DNA from: Kribbella albertanoniae | GTDB taxonomy: Bacteria > Actinomycetota > Actinomycetes > Propionibacteriales > Kribbellaceae | Assembly (NCBI RefSeq): GCF_004348455.1 | Contig: NZ_SMKA01000009.1 | Span: forward strand, 19,012-83,011 | Direction: 5' to 3' | Length of the DNA: 64,000 nucleotides | Part shown: positions 34,758-42,556 of the stretch, piece by piece | Layout: each line of letters opens with the position of its first letter | How positions within the stretch are numbered: the stretch's first letter is position 1 | Notes under the pieces: model-generated | What the model was told of the DNA's origin: nothing | Seen by the model: only the letters and a program-made list of their open reading frames with translations | The model's database searches: none | Translations under genes and position numbers: made by a program

Positions 34758-36107
34758 GTGCATCGTGACGCTATCGGTGACAGCGCTATCGATGAAGGGG
34801 AAATCTTCGATACCGTCGGCGTCGGGTTCGGCCCGGCCAACATCGCCCTGGCGGTGGCCCACGCGGAGTGCTCGAGCCCGCGGTCGCTGACCTTCGTCGA
34901 GGCGAACGACGGGCCGGCCTGGCAGGCCGGGATGATCATCGACGGTTCGGACATCCAGCACAATCCGCTCCGGGACTTCATCACCCCGAAGAACCCGTGC
35001 AGCCCGTACGGCTTCCTGAGTTACCTGAAGAGCGAAGACCGGTTGTTCCACTTCCTCAACCTGGACGCGCCCTATCCGCCGCGGTCGGACTTCGCCCGCT
35101 ACGTCAACTGGGTGGCGGACCAGTTCAAGGAGCAGACGCACTACTCCGAAGCGGTCGCCGCGATCTCCCTGTGCGACGATCCGGCCTCGGCGTCGGGCCG
35201 CCGGCTGGTCCGGGTCGACACCGGCTCCCGATCGCTGTGGGGCCGTTCGCTGTCCTTCGCCCCGGGCCGGTCGAAGAACATTCCCGAGATCTTTCAGCCG
35301 CTGCTCGGCGACAATGTCTTCCATTTCACCGAATACACCGGCCGCCGGGATCTCTGGAAAGCCGGGAACGCGCCGAAGTCGGTGGCGGTGATCGGTTCGA
35401 GTCAAAGCTCGGTCGAGATCATTCTCGATCTGCGCGGCAGCCTTCCGGGGACCAAGACGCACAGCGTCTTCCGGAAATTCAGTTATGTCCTGAAGGACAC
35501 CAGTCCGTTCACCGAGGACCTGCTGTTCCCGAAATTCACCGACTATTTCTACAACTCCTCGCCCGAGTCGAAGAAGCAGCTGAACGAGCAGGTCCTCCGG
35601 AGCAACTACGGCTCCGTCGACGAGGACGTTCTGAAGGAGCTGTACTTCGTCCTCTACGAGAACAAGGTGCGCGGCGACTCGTCGATCCTGGTGCACAACA
35701 ACCGGGAGGTCATCGACGCGACCCACCGCGGCGCCGGCGTGGAGCTCGTCCTCCGGGATCAGCACACCGGCCAGGTGGAGACGATCCTGGTCGACGCCGT
35801 CATCCTCGCCACCGGCTTCCGGAACTTCGGCACCGCGGAGAACGAGGAACTCTGTCATCCGCTGCTGGGCGACATCGCCGACTCCTACGAGAAGAACGAG
35901 GACGGAACGCTGCGGGTGACCCGCAGCTACCAGGCGGTTCCGCGGGACGGGCACAACGCCCCGCCGCTGGTGCTCAACGGCCTGTGCGAGTCGTCGCACG
36001 GCCTGGGTGATGCCGGCTCGTTCAGTCTGCTGTCCTACCGCGCCTTCGACATCGAGCGTGCCCTCGCCGAGGCCCTCGACCCGAACTCTGGAGTGTCATG
36101 TACGTAG
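34758..36107 (+). CDS. L-lysine/L-ornithine-type N-monooxygenase (flavin N-hydroxylase)
   Basis: The 449-residue product matches the SidA/IucD/PvdA class in length and motifs: FAD-binding VGVGFGPANIALAVA, the conserved QHNPLRDFITPKNPCSPYGF and FLSYLKSEDRLFHF regions, an NADPH motif VAVIGSSQSSVEII, and ATGFRNF near the C-terminus. These enzymes hydroxylate the side-chain amine of ornithine, lysine or shorter diamines. Given the EctB-like gene downstream, 2,4-diaminobutyrate is a plausible substrate here (inference). GTG 34758 is preferred, with GGGGAAAGG upstream; an in-frame ATG at 34725 is possible. It is the first gene of an operon and overlaps the next by 10 bases. Confidence 0.88.
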   Translation: MHRDAIGDSAIDEGEIFDTVGVGFGPANIALAVAHAECSSPRSLTFVEANDGPAWQAGMIIDGSDIQHNPLRDFITPKNPCSPYGFLSYLKSEDRLFHFLNLDAPYPPRSDFARYVNWVADQFKEQTHYSEAVAAISLCDDPASASGRRLVRVDTGSRSLWGRSLSFAPGRSKNIPEIFQPLLGDNVFHFTEYTGRRDLWKAGNAPKSVAVIGSSQSSVEIILDLRGSLPGTKTHSVFRKFSYVLKDTSPFTEDLLFPKFTDYFYNSSPESKKQLNEQVLRSNYGSVDEDVLKELYFVLYENKVRGDSSILVHNNREVIDATHRGAGVELVLRDQHTGQVETILVDAVILATGFRNFGTAENEELCHPLLGDIADSYEKNEDGTLRVTRSYQAVPRDGHNAPPLVLNGLCESSHGLGDAGSFSLLSYRAFDIERALAEALDPNSGVSCT

Positions 36108-36547
36108 CGCAGTTCAACATCTCGATCGAACGCGAGTCGCTCGATCACCCCCGGATGAAGGACTTCGTCGAACGGCTCGAACCGGTGAACGCCGAGGCCG
36201 ACGTCTGGGACGGCTTCGTCTGGCGGTTGCACGACGACACCGGCAACGCGACCGACATCCGGGCGTTCGACGACCAGCGGATCATCTTCAACCTCTCGGT
36301 CTGGAAGTCCGTCGAGACGCTGAAGAACTTCGTCTACCAGTCCAGCCATCGGGCGATGCTGAAACGGCGGCTGGACTGGTTCGAGCGGATCGTCGAGCCG
36401 AGCTATGTGCTGTGGTGGGTCGACGAGTCCGAACGGCCGTCGGTCGAGGAGGCGAAGAGCCGCCTGAAGCAGCTTCAGGAGCACGGACCGAGCTCGTCGG
36501 TGTTCACCTTCGACACCGTGCCGGTGCCGGACAGCAGCGATGCCTGA
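36098..36547 (+). CDS. DUF3291 family protein
   Basis: A 149-residue protein beginning MYVAQFNISIERESLDHPRM, with VWDGFVWRLHDDTGNATDIR, FNLSVWKSVETLKNFVYQSS and SYVLWWVDESERPSVEEAKS. This is the DUF3291 pattern, which has a dimeric alpha/beta barrel-like fold related to antibiotic-biosynthesis monooxygenases. Function is not established. It overlaps the monooxygenase gene before it by 10 bases and the PaiB-like gene after it by 8, with GGAG 4 bases before its ATG, so it is expressed in strict coupling with the cluster. A small tailoring or accessory role is possible. Confidence 0.8.
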   Translation: MYVAQFNISIERESLDHPRMKDFVERLEPVNAEADVWDGFVWRLHDDTGNATDIRAFDDQRIIFNLSVWKSVETLKNFVYQSSHRAMLKRRLDWFERIVEPSYVLWWVDESERPSVEEAKSRLKQLQEHGPSSSVFTFDTVPVPDSSDA

Positions 36548-37211
36548 GTACCTGACCGACCAGTACCGCAGTACCGATCAGGACAGAATCCTCCATCTCG
36601 TCGAGAACTTCCCGTTCGCGACGTTGATCCCGGCCGACGGTTCGGACGTCGGGTTCATGCCGCTGCTGCTCGATCGGAGCAACGGGGACCGTGGTGTGTG
36701 GCTGTACGGGCATCTGGACCTGCACAACCCGTTCCTGCCACAGCTGGACGGGCAGCGGATCACCGCGGTGTTCTCGGGCCCCAACGCCTACATCTCGCCG
36801 GTCGAGTACGAGTCACGGCAGTACCCGACCTGGAACTACGCCGTGGCGCGGCTGACGGGGACCAGCGAACTCGTCAAGGACGAGACCGACAAGCTCGCCG
36901 CCATGGTCCGGATGGTCGACCAGTTGGAGAGCGCCAACGGGACCGGCTATCGGTTGGACGAGCGCAGCCCGCAGGCACTGGCCATGATCAGCCGGATCGT
37001 CTTCTTCCGGCTTGAAGTGCTGGCCATGGACGGCGTCTTCAAGTTCTCGCAGGAGAAGTCTACCGAGGACAGACGACGCGCGCAGGACAGCTTGATCCGC
37101 AAGCTGCAGAGCAGGCAGAGCCAAGTGCTGCCGCGGCTGACGGCGGACTTGGAGACGCAGACCAGATCCGGCAGAAGCGCCGGCAACGTACGTCGGGGAG
37201 CGCAGCAATGA
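36540..37211 (+). CDS. PaiB-like FMN-binding protein
   Basis: The 223-residue product is of the PaiB family (annotated as FMN-binding negative transcriptional regulator). Its split-barrel flavin-binding fold shows in FPFATLIPADGSDVGFMPLL, VWLYGHLDLHNPFLP, ITAVFSGPNAYISPVEYESR and YPTWNYAVARLTG. Despite the name, such proteins often act as flavin carriers, reductases or oxidases; inside a biosynthetic operon a redox role with the N-hydroxylase is at least as likely as regulation. It overlaps the previous gene by 8 bases and the next by 4 (ATGA). The C-terminal 40 residues are basic and probably disordered. Confidence 0.85.
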   Translation: MPEYLTDQYRSTDQDRILHLVENFPFATLIPADGSDVGFMPLLLDRSNGDRGVWLYGHLDLHNPFLPQLDGQRITAVFSGPNAYISPVEYESRQYPTWNYAVARLTGTSELVKDETDKLAAMVRMVDQLESANGTGYRLDERSPQALAMISRIVFFRLEVLAMDGVFKFSQEKSTEDRRRAQDSLIRKLQSRQSQVLPRLTADLETQTRSGRSAGNVRRGAQQ

Positions 37212-38236
37212 CACAGACCACGTCCAACCCGCCGAACAGCGCAGTGCATGAGAACGTGCTCGGCGCCATCGGCAACACCCCGATCGTCCGGCTGAACCGG
37301 GTGGCGGCGGACGAGTCCGCCGAAATCTTCGCGAAGCTGGAGTTCACCAATCCGGGTGGCTCGATCAAGGACCGGATCGGCTGGTGGCTGCTCGAGGACG
37401 CGGAGCGGCGGGGCCTGCTGAAGCCCGGCGGTGTGGTGGTCGAGGGGACCGGTGGGAACACCGGAATCGGTCTCGCGATGGCCGCGGCGGTGAAGGGCTA
37501 CCGCTGTGTGTTCACCGTGCCGGACAAGATGTCCGAGGGGAAGATCAAGGTACTGCGTGCCTTCGGCGCCGAGGTGGTCGTGACACTGACCGTTCCGCCG
37601 GAGAACCCGGAGAACTACTGCGCGGTCGCTCGCGAGATCGCGCGCAAGGAGCCGAACGCGTTCTACATCGACCAGTACAACAACCTCGCGAACGGCGACT
37701 ACCACTACCGCAACACCGGCCCGGAGATCCTGCGGCAGTTGCCGGAGATCGACGTACTGGTCGCCGGCCTCGGGACGGGCGGGACGCTGTGCGGCACCGG
37801 CCGGTTCCTCAAGGAGCAGAATCCCGCGCTCAAGGTGATCGGGATCGACCCGATCGGCTCGATCCTCTACGACATGTACACGCACGGTAAGAGCGGTCCG
37901 GCGCAGCCCTACCTGATCGAGGGCATCGGCAAGGACTGCGTCCCGGCGAACATCGACTTCGATCTGATCGACGCTGTGGTGCAGGTGACCGATCACCAGG
38001 GCTTCTCGATGACGCGCCGGATGCTCAAGGAGGAAGGCATCTTCGCGGGTGTCTCCTCGGGCAGCGCCGTCGCCGGAGCCCTCAACTGGCTGCGCGAGGA
38101 AGGCCAAGGCACCGCCGGCCTCAAGGTGCTGGTGATGTGCCCGGACAGCGGCAGCCGCTACATCTCCAAGGTGTACGACGACGACTGGATGACGGCGAAC
38201 GGCCTTCTCGACGAGTTGAATGGAGTTTCGTGGTGA
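37208..38236 (+). CDS. PLP-dependent cysteine synthase / cystathionine beta-synthase-like enzyme
   Basis: This 342-residue fold-II PLP enzyme has the lysine in NPGGSIKDRIGWWLLEDAER, the phosphate cradle GTGGTLCGTG, and the substrate loop EGTGGNTGIG. The usual CysK/CBS loop is PTSGNTG; the altered loop, VPPENPENYCAVAREIA and the YNNLANGDYHYRNTGPEI region are closer to the divergent cysteine-synthase-like branch than to housekeeping CysK. It has no CBS regulatory domain. The chemistry expected is beta-elimination/replacement on serine or an O-acyl-serine, with an unknown nucleophile. Its place in the operon argues for synthesis of a non-protein beta-substituted alanine, for example 2,3-diaminopropionate (SbnA-like) or a C-N linked product; this is inference. 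Confidence 0.85.
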   Translation: MTQTTSNPPNSAVHENVLGAIGNTPIVRLNRVAADESAEIFAKLEFTNPGGSIKDRIGWWLLEDAERRGLLKPGGVVVEGTGGNTGIGLAMAAAVKGYRCVFTVPDKMSEGKIKVLRAFGAEVVVTLTVPPENPENYCAVAREIARKEPNAFYIDQYNNLANGDYHYRNTGPEILRQLPEIDVLVAGLGTGGTLCGTGRFLKEQNPALKVIGIDPIGSILYDMYTHGKSGPAQPYLIEGIGKDCVPANIDFDLIDAVVQVTDHQGFSMTRRMLKEEGIFAGVSSGSAVAGALNWLREEGQGTAGLKVLVMCPDSGSRYISKVYDDDWMTANGLLDELNGVSW

Positions 38237-39123
38237 CAGCGACCTGGAGCACGGTCGAGCGGGTCGACGCGATCGGCCGGGAGGACTTCTACGGCGAGTT
38301 CGTTGCCCAAGGCAAACCAGTGGTGATCCGGAACCTGACCACGGACTGGCGGGCACTGGACTGGACCCCGGAGTACTTCCGCCGTGGCGGGCACACCACG
38401 AAGCTGGGCGTCAAGATGGGCAACGTGGCCGACGGCCGGCGCGAGTACGTCGCTCTGTCGGACTACCTGGAATCGCTGGCCAAGCACGAGACACAGGTTG
38501 CCGAAGGCACCGTGACGGAGCGGCCTGGCTATCTGCACGACGTGCCCCTGTTCGGCCACTTCCCAGACCTCAAGGCCGATGTCGATCCCTTCCCGCTGCA
38601 CCTGCTGCCGGAGTGGTACCGGCCGAACTGGCCGGACTACACCCAGCACTTCATGGGGCCGACCGGCAGCATCACGCCGCTGCACTTCGACACCCTGCTG
38701 ACCAACAACCTGTTCTTCCACCTGGCCGGGCGCAAGCAGTTCATCCTGATCCCCGCCGAGCAACGCGAACTCTGCTACACCCACGGCTGGCGCTGGGCGA
38801 GCTTCGATCCCACCGCCCCCGACTACGACGCGTTCCCGCGGGCCGCCGAGACCACGCCCGTCACGGTCGTGCTCGAACCGGGCGAGATTCTCTACATGCC
38901 GCCGGGCACCCTGCACCACGTCACGAACCTGAGCCTGACGATGTCGTTCAACATCGACTGGCACACGGCCGAGAGCGCCCGCCGGGGGATGGGATCCGTC
39001 TTCCACGGCGCACCGGTGCAGAACGGCTACTACAACCTGATCTCCTATCTCGGACTCGGTCTCGGCGTGCCCGCGAAATACGCCTTCCCGTTCTACAAGT
39101 CCTATCTGACCTACGTGAGCTGA
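38233..39123 (+). CDS. JmjC/cupin_8 Fe(II)/2-oxoglutarate-dependent oxygenase
   Basis: The 296-residue protein resembles FIH-type cupin_8 hydroxylases. Iron ligands are visible as HFD in SITPLHFDTLLTNNLFFHL and a distal His in MPPGTLHHVTNL; a GRKQFILIPAEQ strand lies between. Such enzymes hydroxylate amino acids, free or carrier-bound, or protein side chains using 2-oxoglutarate and O2. In this cluster beta-hydroxylation or desaturation of an amino acid building block is the likely role. The GTG at 38233 overlaps the previous stop by 4 bases; GTG 38230 is an alternative. Eight bases separate it from the aminotransferase gene. Confidence 0.85.
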   Translation: MTATWSTVERVDAIGREDFYGEFVAQGKPVVIRNLTTDWRALDWTPEYFRRGGHTTKLGVKMGNVADGRREYVALSDYLESLAKHETQVAEGTVTERPGYLHDVPLFGHFPDLKADVDPFPLHLLPEWYRPNWPDYTQHFMGPTGSITPLHFDTLLTNNLFFHLAGRKQFILIPAEQRELCYTHGWRWASFDPTAPDYDAFPRAAETTPVTVVLEPGEILYMPPGTLHHVTNLSLTMSFNIDWHTAESARRGMGSVFHGAPVQNGYYNLISYLGLGLGVPAKYAFPFYKSYLTYVS

Positions 39124-39131
39124 CAATTCTG

Positions 39132-40385
39132 ATGACTGTGATCGACGATGTTGCCTGCCTCGAGTCCGAGGTACGGGTCTACAGCCGAAGCTGGCCGGAC
39201 ATCTTCACCAGGGCCTCCGGCGACCGGATCCACGCCGCTGACGGCTCGGTCTACCTCGACTTCTTCATGGGTGCCGGCGCGCTGAACTACGGTCACGCCA
39301 ACCCGCTACTGAAGGCGCCGCTGATCGACTACCTCACCGCCGACGGCATCGTGCACAGCCTGGACATGATGACCGAGGCGAAGAGCGACTTCCTGCGGTC
39401 CTTCCAGGAGTTGGTGCTGCGGCCCCGGCACCTGGATTACAAGGTCCAGTTCACCGGACCCACCGGCACCAACGCGGTTGAGGCTGCCTTGAAACTCGCG
39501 CGGAAGGTGACCGGACGCGAGACGGTGGTCGCCTTCACCCGCTCCTTCCACGGCGTCAGCCTGGGCGCGCTGGCGGTGACCGCCAACGCGGACAAGCGGG
39601 CCGGCGCCGGCGTACCGCTGGACCACGTCCTCCGGATCCCGTACGACGGGTTCGGGCAGCACGGCGTATCCGGACTCGACCTGTTGGACGACCTGATCCG
39701 TGACACGGGCAGCGGGATCAGCCTGCCGGCGGCCGTCATCGTGGAGACGGTTCAGGGCGAAGGTGGTGTCAACATCGCCGGCGCCGAGTGGCTGCAGCGG
39801 CTGGCGGCAATGTGCAGCAAGTGGGACATCCTGCTCGTCGTCGACGACATCCAGGCCGGCTGCGGGCGGACCGGTGGATTCTTCAGCTTCGAGGACGCGG
39901 GCATCCTGCCCGACATCGTCTGCCTGTCGAAGTCCATCAGCGGGTACGGCCTGCCGATGGCGCTCACCTTGTTCCGCCGCGAACTCGACGTCTGGAATCC
40001 CGGCGAGCACAACGGCACGTTCCGGGGCAGCAATCCGGCCTTCGTGACCGCGACGGCCGCGCTCCGGACGTACTGGTCCGACGAGGTCCTGCACAAGGAG
40101 GTCGTGGCGAAGGGGGAGCTCGTCTCGGACTACCTGACCGCTGTCTGCAGCCGGTATCCGGGCGTCGTTCACCGTGGCCGTGGGCTCTTCTGGGGAGTGG
40201 AGTTCGCCGAGCCAGGGCTGGCCCGGCGGGTCAGCGCAGCGGCGTACGAGGACGGCCTTCTGGTGGAGACTTCTGGTCCCGACGACGAGGTCGTGAAACT
40301 GCTGCCCTCGTTGCTGATCTCACCGGCCGACCTCCGGGCAGGCTTGAGGATCCTGGGCGGCGCGATCGACCGGACGATGGCCTGA
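39132..40385 (+). CDS. EctB-like diaminobutyrate-2-oxoglutarate aminotransferase
   Basis: This 417-residue class III aminotransferase is very EctB-like: ESEVRVYSRSWPDIFTRASG, YLDFFMGAGALNYGHANPLL, HSLDMMTEAKSDFLRSFQEL, VQFTGPTGTNAVEAALKLAR, VVDDIQAGCGRTGGFFSFED and the PLP lysine in CLSKSISGYGLPMAL. EctB-type enzymes convert aspartate semialdehyde and glutamate to L-2,4-diaminobutyrate. No ectA or ectC accompanies it, so ectoine synthesis is unlikely and diaminobutyrate is presumably a building block for the cluster. Its stop overlaps the next start by one base (TGATG). Confidence 0.9.
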   Translation: MTVIDDVACLESEVRVYSRSWPDIFTRASGDRIHAADGSVYLDFFMGAGALNYGHANPLLKAPLIDYLTADGIVHSLDMMTEAKSDFLRSFQELVLRPRHLDYKVQFTGPTGTNAVEAALKLARKVTGRETVVAFTRSFHGVSLGALAVTANADKRAGAGVPLDHVLRIPYDGFGQHGVSGLDLLDDLIRDTGSGISLPAAVIVETVQGEGGVNIAGAEWLQRLAAMCSKWDILLVVDDIQAGCGRTGGFFSFEDAGILPDIVCLSKSISGYGLPMALTLFRRELDVWNPGEHNGTFRGSNPAFVTATAALRTYWSDEVLHKEVVAKGELVSDYLTAVCSRYPGVVHRGRGLFWGVEFAEPGLARRVSAAAYEDGLLVETSGPDDEVVKLLPSLLISPADLRAGLRILGGAIDRTMA

Positions 40386-42553
40386 TGGCCGCCGGGGGGA
40401 AGCTGTCGAACACCGCGCGCGGTGTCTACTCGGTGATCGGCTTCGCTTTCATGACCGCGGTCGTCAACGTCTATGCGGGCAACGTCTTCCAGGATCTCAA
40501 CCCGGCGGTGGTCGGCGCGATCTCCTTCGCCCTGGCCGGTATGGCGTTCGCCGGGCTGGAGGTCGCCCGGCGAGGTACCGCGGTGCTGGAGCCGATCCGC
40601 CGCCAGCCCGGTGATGTCGCGGCCCTCAACGTCACCACGGCCATCGCCTGGCTCACCGTGCTGTTCTCGCTGAAGTACATCGAACCGGCGATCGTCAACG
40701 TCATCAGTCTCGCCATCGGACCGGTGTTCCTGGCGCTGGCCGGATCGCGGCTGCGCAAAGGAACCGCGGTGGTCGCCGGCGAGATCGTCGCCGCCATCGG
40801 CATCTTCGCGCTGATCCTGGTCCTGACCTGGGGCTCGATCACCGGCCGGAGCGCGGTCGGCGCGATCGGCCATCGGGAGGCCGCACTGGGGATCGTGCTC
40901 GCGCTCGTCTCCGGGCTCGCCTCGGCCGGCAACATCGTCTTCTCGAAGCGGCTCAGCGAGCGGGGGAACTCACCGGGCTCGGTGATGTCGGTGCGGTTCT
41001 TCCTGATGATCGCGGTGAGCTGGACGGTGGTGGCGACCACCGATCAGCCGCAGCTCGCCGACTCCGTCGTACCAGGGATCGTGCTCGCGCTGATCTCGGT
41101 GATCATCCCGCTCTATCTGCTCCAGCTGGGTGTGAAGCATGCGGAGCCGATCACCGTCTCGCTGCTGGTCTGTGTCGGTCCGGCGTTCGCGATCGCACTG
41201 CAACTGCTCGACGGCCGGCTGGGCATCTCGCCGTTGTCGATCGTGTGCGTCCTCGGAATCGTGGCGCTGGTCGCCTGGGGAGTCCGGGCCCGAAGCGTGG
41301 CCGCGCGTCCACGTGCCGTCGTCGTGGTCGACGCCTACTCGACCGGCCGGTACCTGCCCGCCGCTCTGAACAAGCTCGGCGCAGACTGCATCCACGTCCA
41401 GTCCGAGAGTCCGGACGTGAACCTGACGCTGGACACCACCGGGCTGAAGGAGAACCTCCGGCACCACGGTGACGTGACGGCCACAGCCGCAGCACTCCGC
41501 CAGTACGGCGTCAGCCAGGTGATCGCGGCTGCCGAATCCGGGGTGGAGCTGGCCGATCAGCTCTCGGCCGCGTTGGGCACACCGGGCAACGGGATGAGCC
41601 GACCGAGAAGCCGCCGGGACAAGTACGAGATGGTGCAGGCTCTGCGCGCCGCCGGACTGCCGCACGCGGCCACCATCGTCTCCGGCGACGCCGACGAGGT
41701 GGTGGCCTGGGCCGCGACCGAGGCGAACTGGCCGATCGTGCTCAAACCGGTGGCCAGTGCCGGGACCGACAATGTCGTGGTCTGCAACTCACCCGAGCAA
41801 GTGCGGGCCGCGTGCGCGAAGATCATCGCCAGCGCCGACCGCTATGGACTGGCCAATCACGTCGTGCTCGCGCAGGAGTTCCTGGCCGGTGACGAGTACT
41901 TCGTCAACACGGTCAGCCGCGATGGCCGGCACCGCACTGCGGAGATCTGGCGCTACTCCAAGCGCCACCTGCCGGGTGGGAACATCATCTTCGACTATCA
42001 CGAGCCACAGTCGCCGGATGATCCGGACGCGCAGCGAATCGCGCGGTACACCCATCAGGTGCTGGACGCGCTGGAGATCCGCAACGGGGCCGGTCACAGC
42101 GAGGTGATGCTCACGAGCAGAGGGCCGGTTCTGGTCGAGTGCGCCGCGCGGCTGGGTGGCGGGCAGGTTCCGGAGATCAACCTTCGGTGCCTCGGGATCA
42201 GTCAGGTGGACCTGCTGGCCCTGGCAGCGGTCGAGCCGGACGAGTTCCACCGGCTGCCGGAGACGGCGTACCGGCTTCTCGAGCGACCACGTCACGTGTC
42301 GCTGATCAATCCGCGGGACGGGGGACTGGTGCCGTCGCACGAAGCGATGGCGGTCATCCGCGAACTACCGTCGTACGCGCACACGGTGATGGCGCACCCC
42401 GAAGGGCATCCACTGCCGCAGACGATCGACGTGGTGACGTCCCCGGGATTCGTGTACCTGATCTCGGACGATCCGGAGCAGATCGCCGCCGACTACGCAC
42501 GACTGCGGCAACTGGAGCAGGACGGGCTCTACAGCCGCGTGCCGGTGCACTAG
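40385..42553 (+). CDS. EamA-family exporter fused to an ATP-grasp amino-acid ligase
   Basis: One uninterrupted 722-residue frame holds two proteins that are normally separate. Residues ~1-300 form a ten-helix EamA/DMT permease with two internal halves (from VYSVIGFAFMTAVVNVYAGN to LSIVCVLGIVALVAWGV). After a short basic linker (RARSVAARPR), residues ~310-722 form a complete ATP-grasp protein: a pre-ATP domain (AVVVVDAYSTGRYLPAALNK), WPIVLKPVASAGTDNV, VLAQEFLAGDEYFVNTV, and the metal/ATP loop PVLVECAARLGGGQVPEI. The type is that of L-amino-acid or dipeptide ligases. It would couple amide formation with export of the product. It is the last gene of the operon and converges with the N-acetyltransferase gene. 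Confidence 0.87.
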   Translation: MAAGGKLSNTARGVYSVIGFAFMTAVVNVYAGNVFQDLNPAVVGAISFALAGMAFAGLEVARRGTAVLEPIRRQPGDVAALNVTTAIAWLTVLFSLKYIEPAIVNVISLAIGPVFLALAGSRLRKGTAVVAGEIVAAIGIFALILVLTWGSITGRSAVGAIGHREAALGIVLALVSGLASAGNIVFSKRLSERGNSPGSVMSVRFFLMIAVSWTVVATTDQPQLADSVVPGIVLALISVIIPLYLLQLGVKHAEPITVSLLVCVGPAFAIALQLLDGRLGISPLSIVCVLGIVALVAWGVRARSVAARPRAVVVVDAYSTGRYLPAALNKLGADCIHVQSESPDVNLTLDTTGLKENLRHHGDVTATAAALRQYGVSQVIAAAESGVELADQLSAALGTPGNGMSRPRSRRDKYEMVQALRAAGLPHAATIVSGDADEVVAWAATEANWPIVLKPVASAGTDNVVVCNSPEQVRAACAKIIASADRYGLANHVVLAQEFLAGDEYFVNTVSRDGRHRTAEIWRYSKRHLPGGNIIFDYHEPQSPDDPDAQRIARYTHQVLDALEIRNGAGHSEVMLTSRGPVLVECAARLGGGQVPEINLRCLGISQVDLLALAAVEPDEFHRLPETAYRLLERPRHVSLINPRDGGLVPSHEAMAVIRELPSYAHTVMAHPEGHPLPQTIDVVTSPGFVYLISDDPEQIAADYARLRQLEQDGLYSRVPVH

Positions 42554-42556
42554 GAC

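Noticed and set aside
39132..40385. Ectoine biosynthesis
   Set aside because: The EctB-like gene has no ectA, ectC or ectD-like acetyltransferase/synthase neighbours; the JmjC-type oxygenase is not EctD-like in layout.
34758..42553. Hydroxamate siderophore of the NIS or NRPS type
   Set aside because: No IucA/IucC synthetase, NRPS, acyltransferase or siderophore transport gene is present; only the N-hydroxylase points that way.
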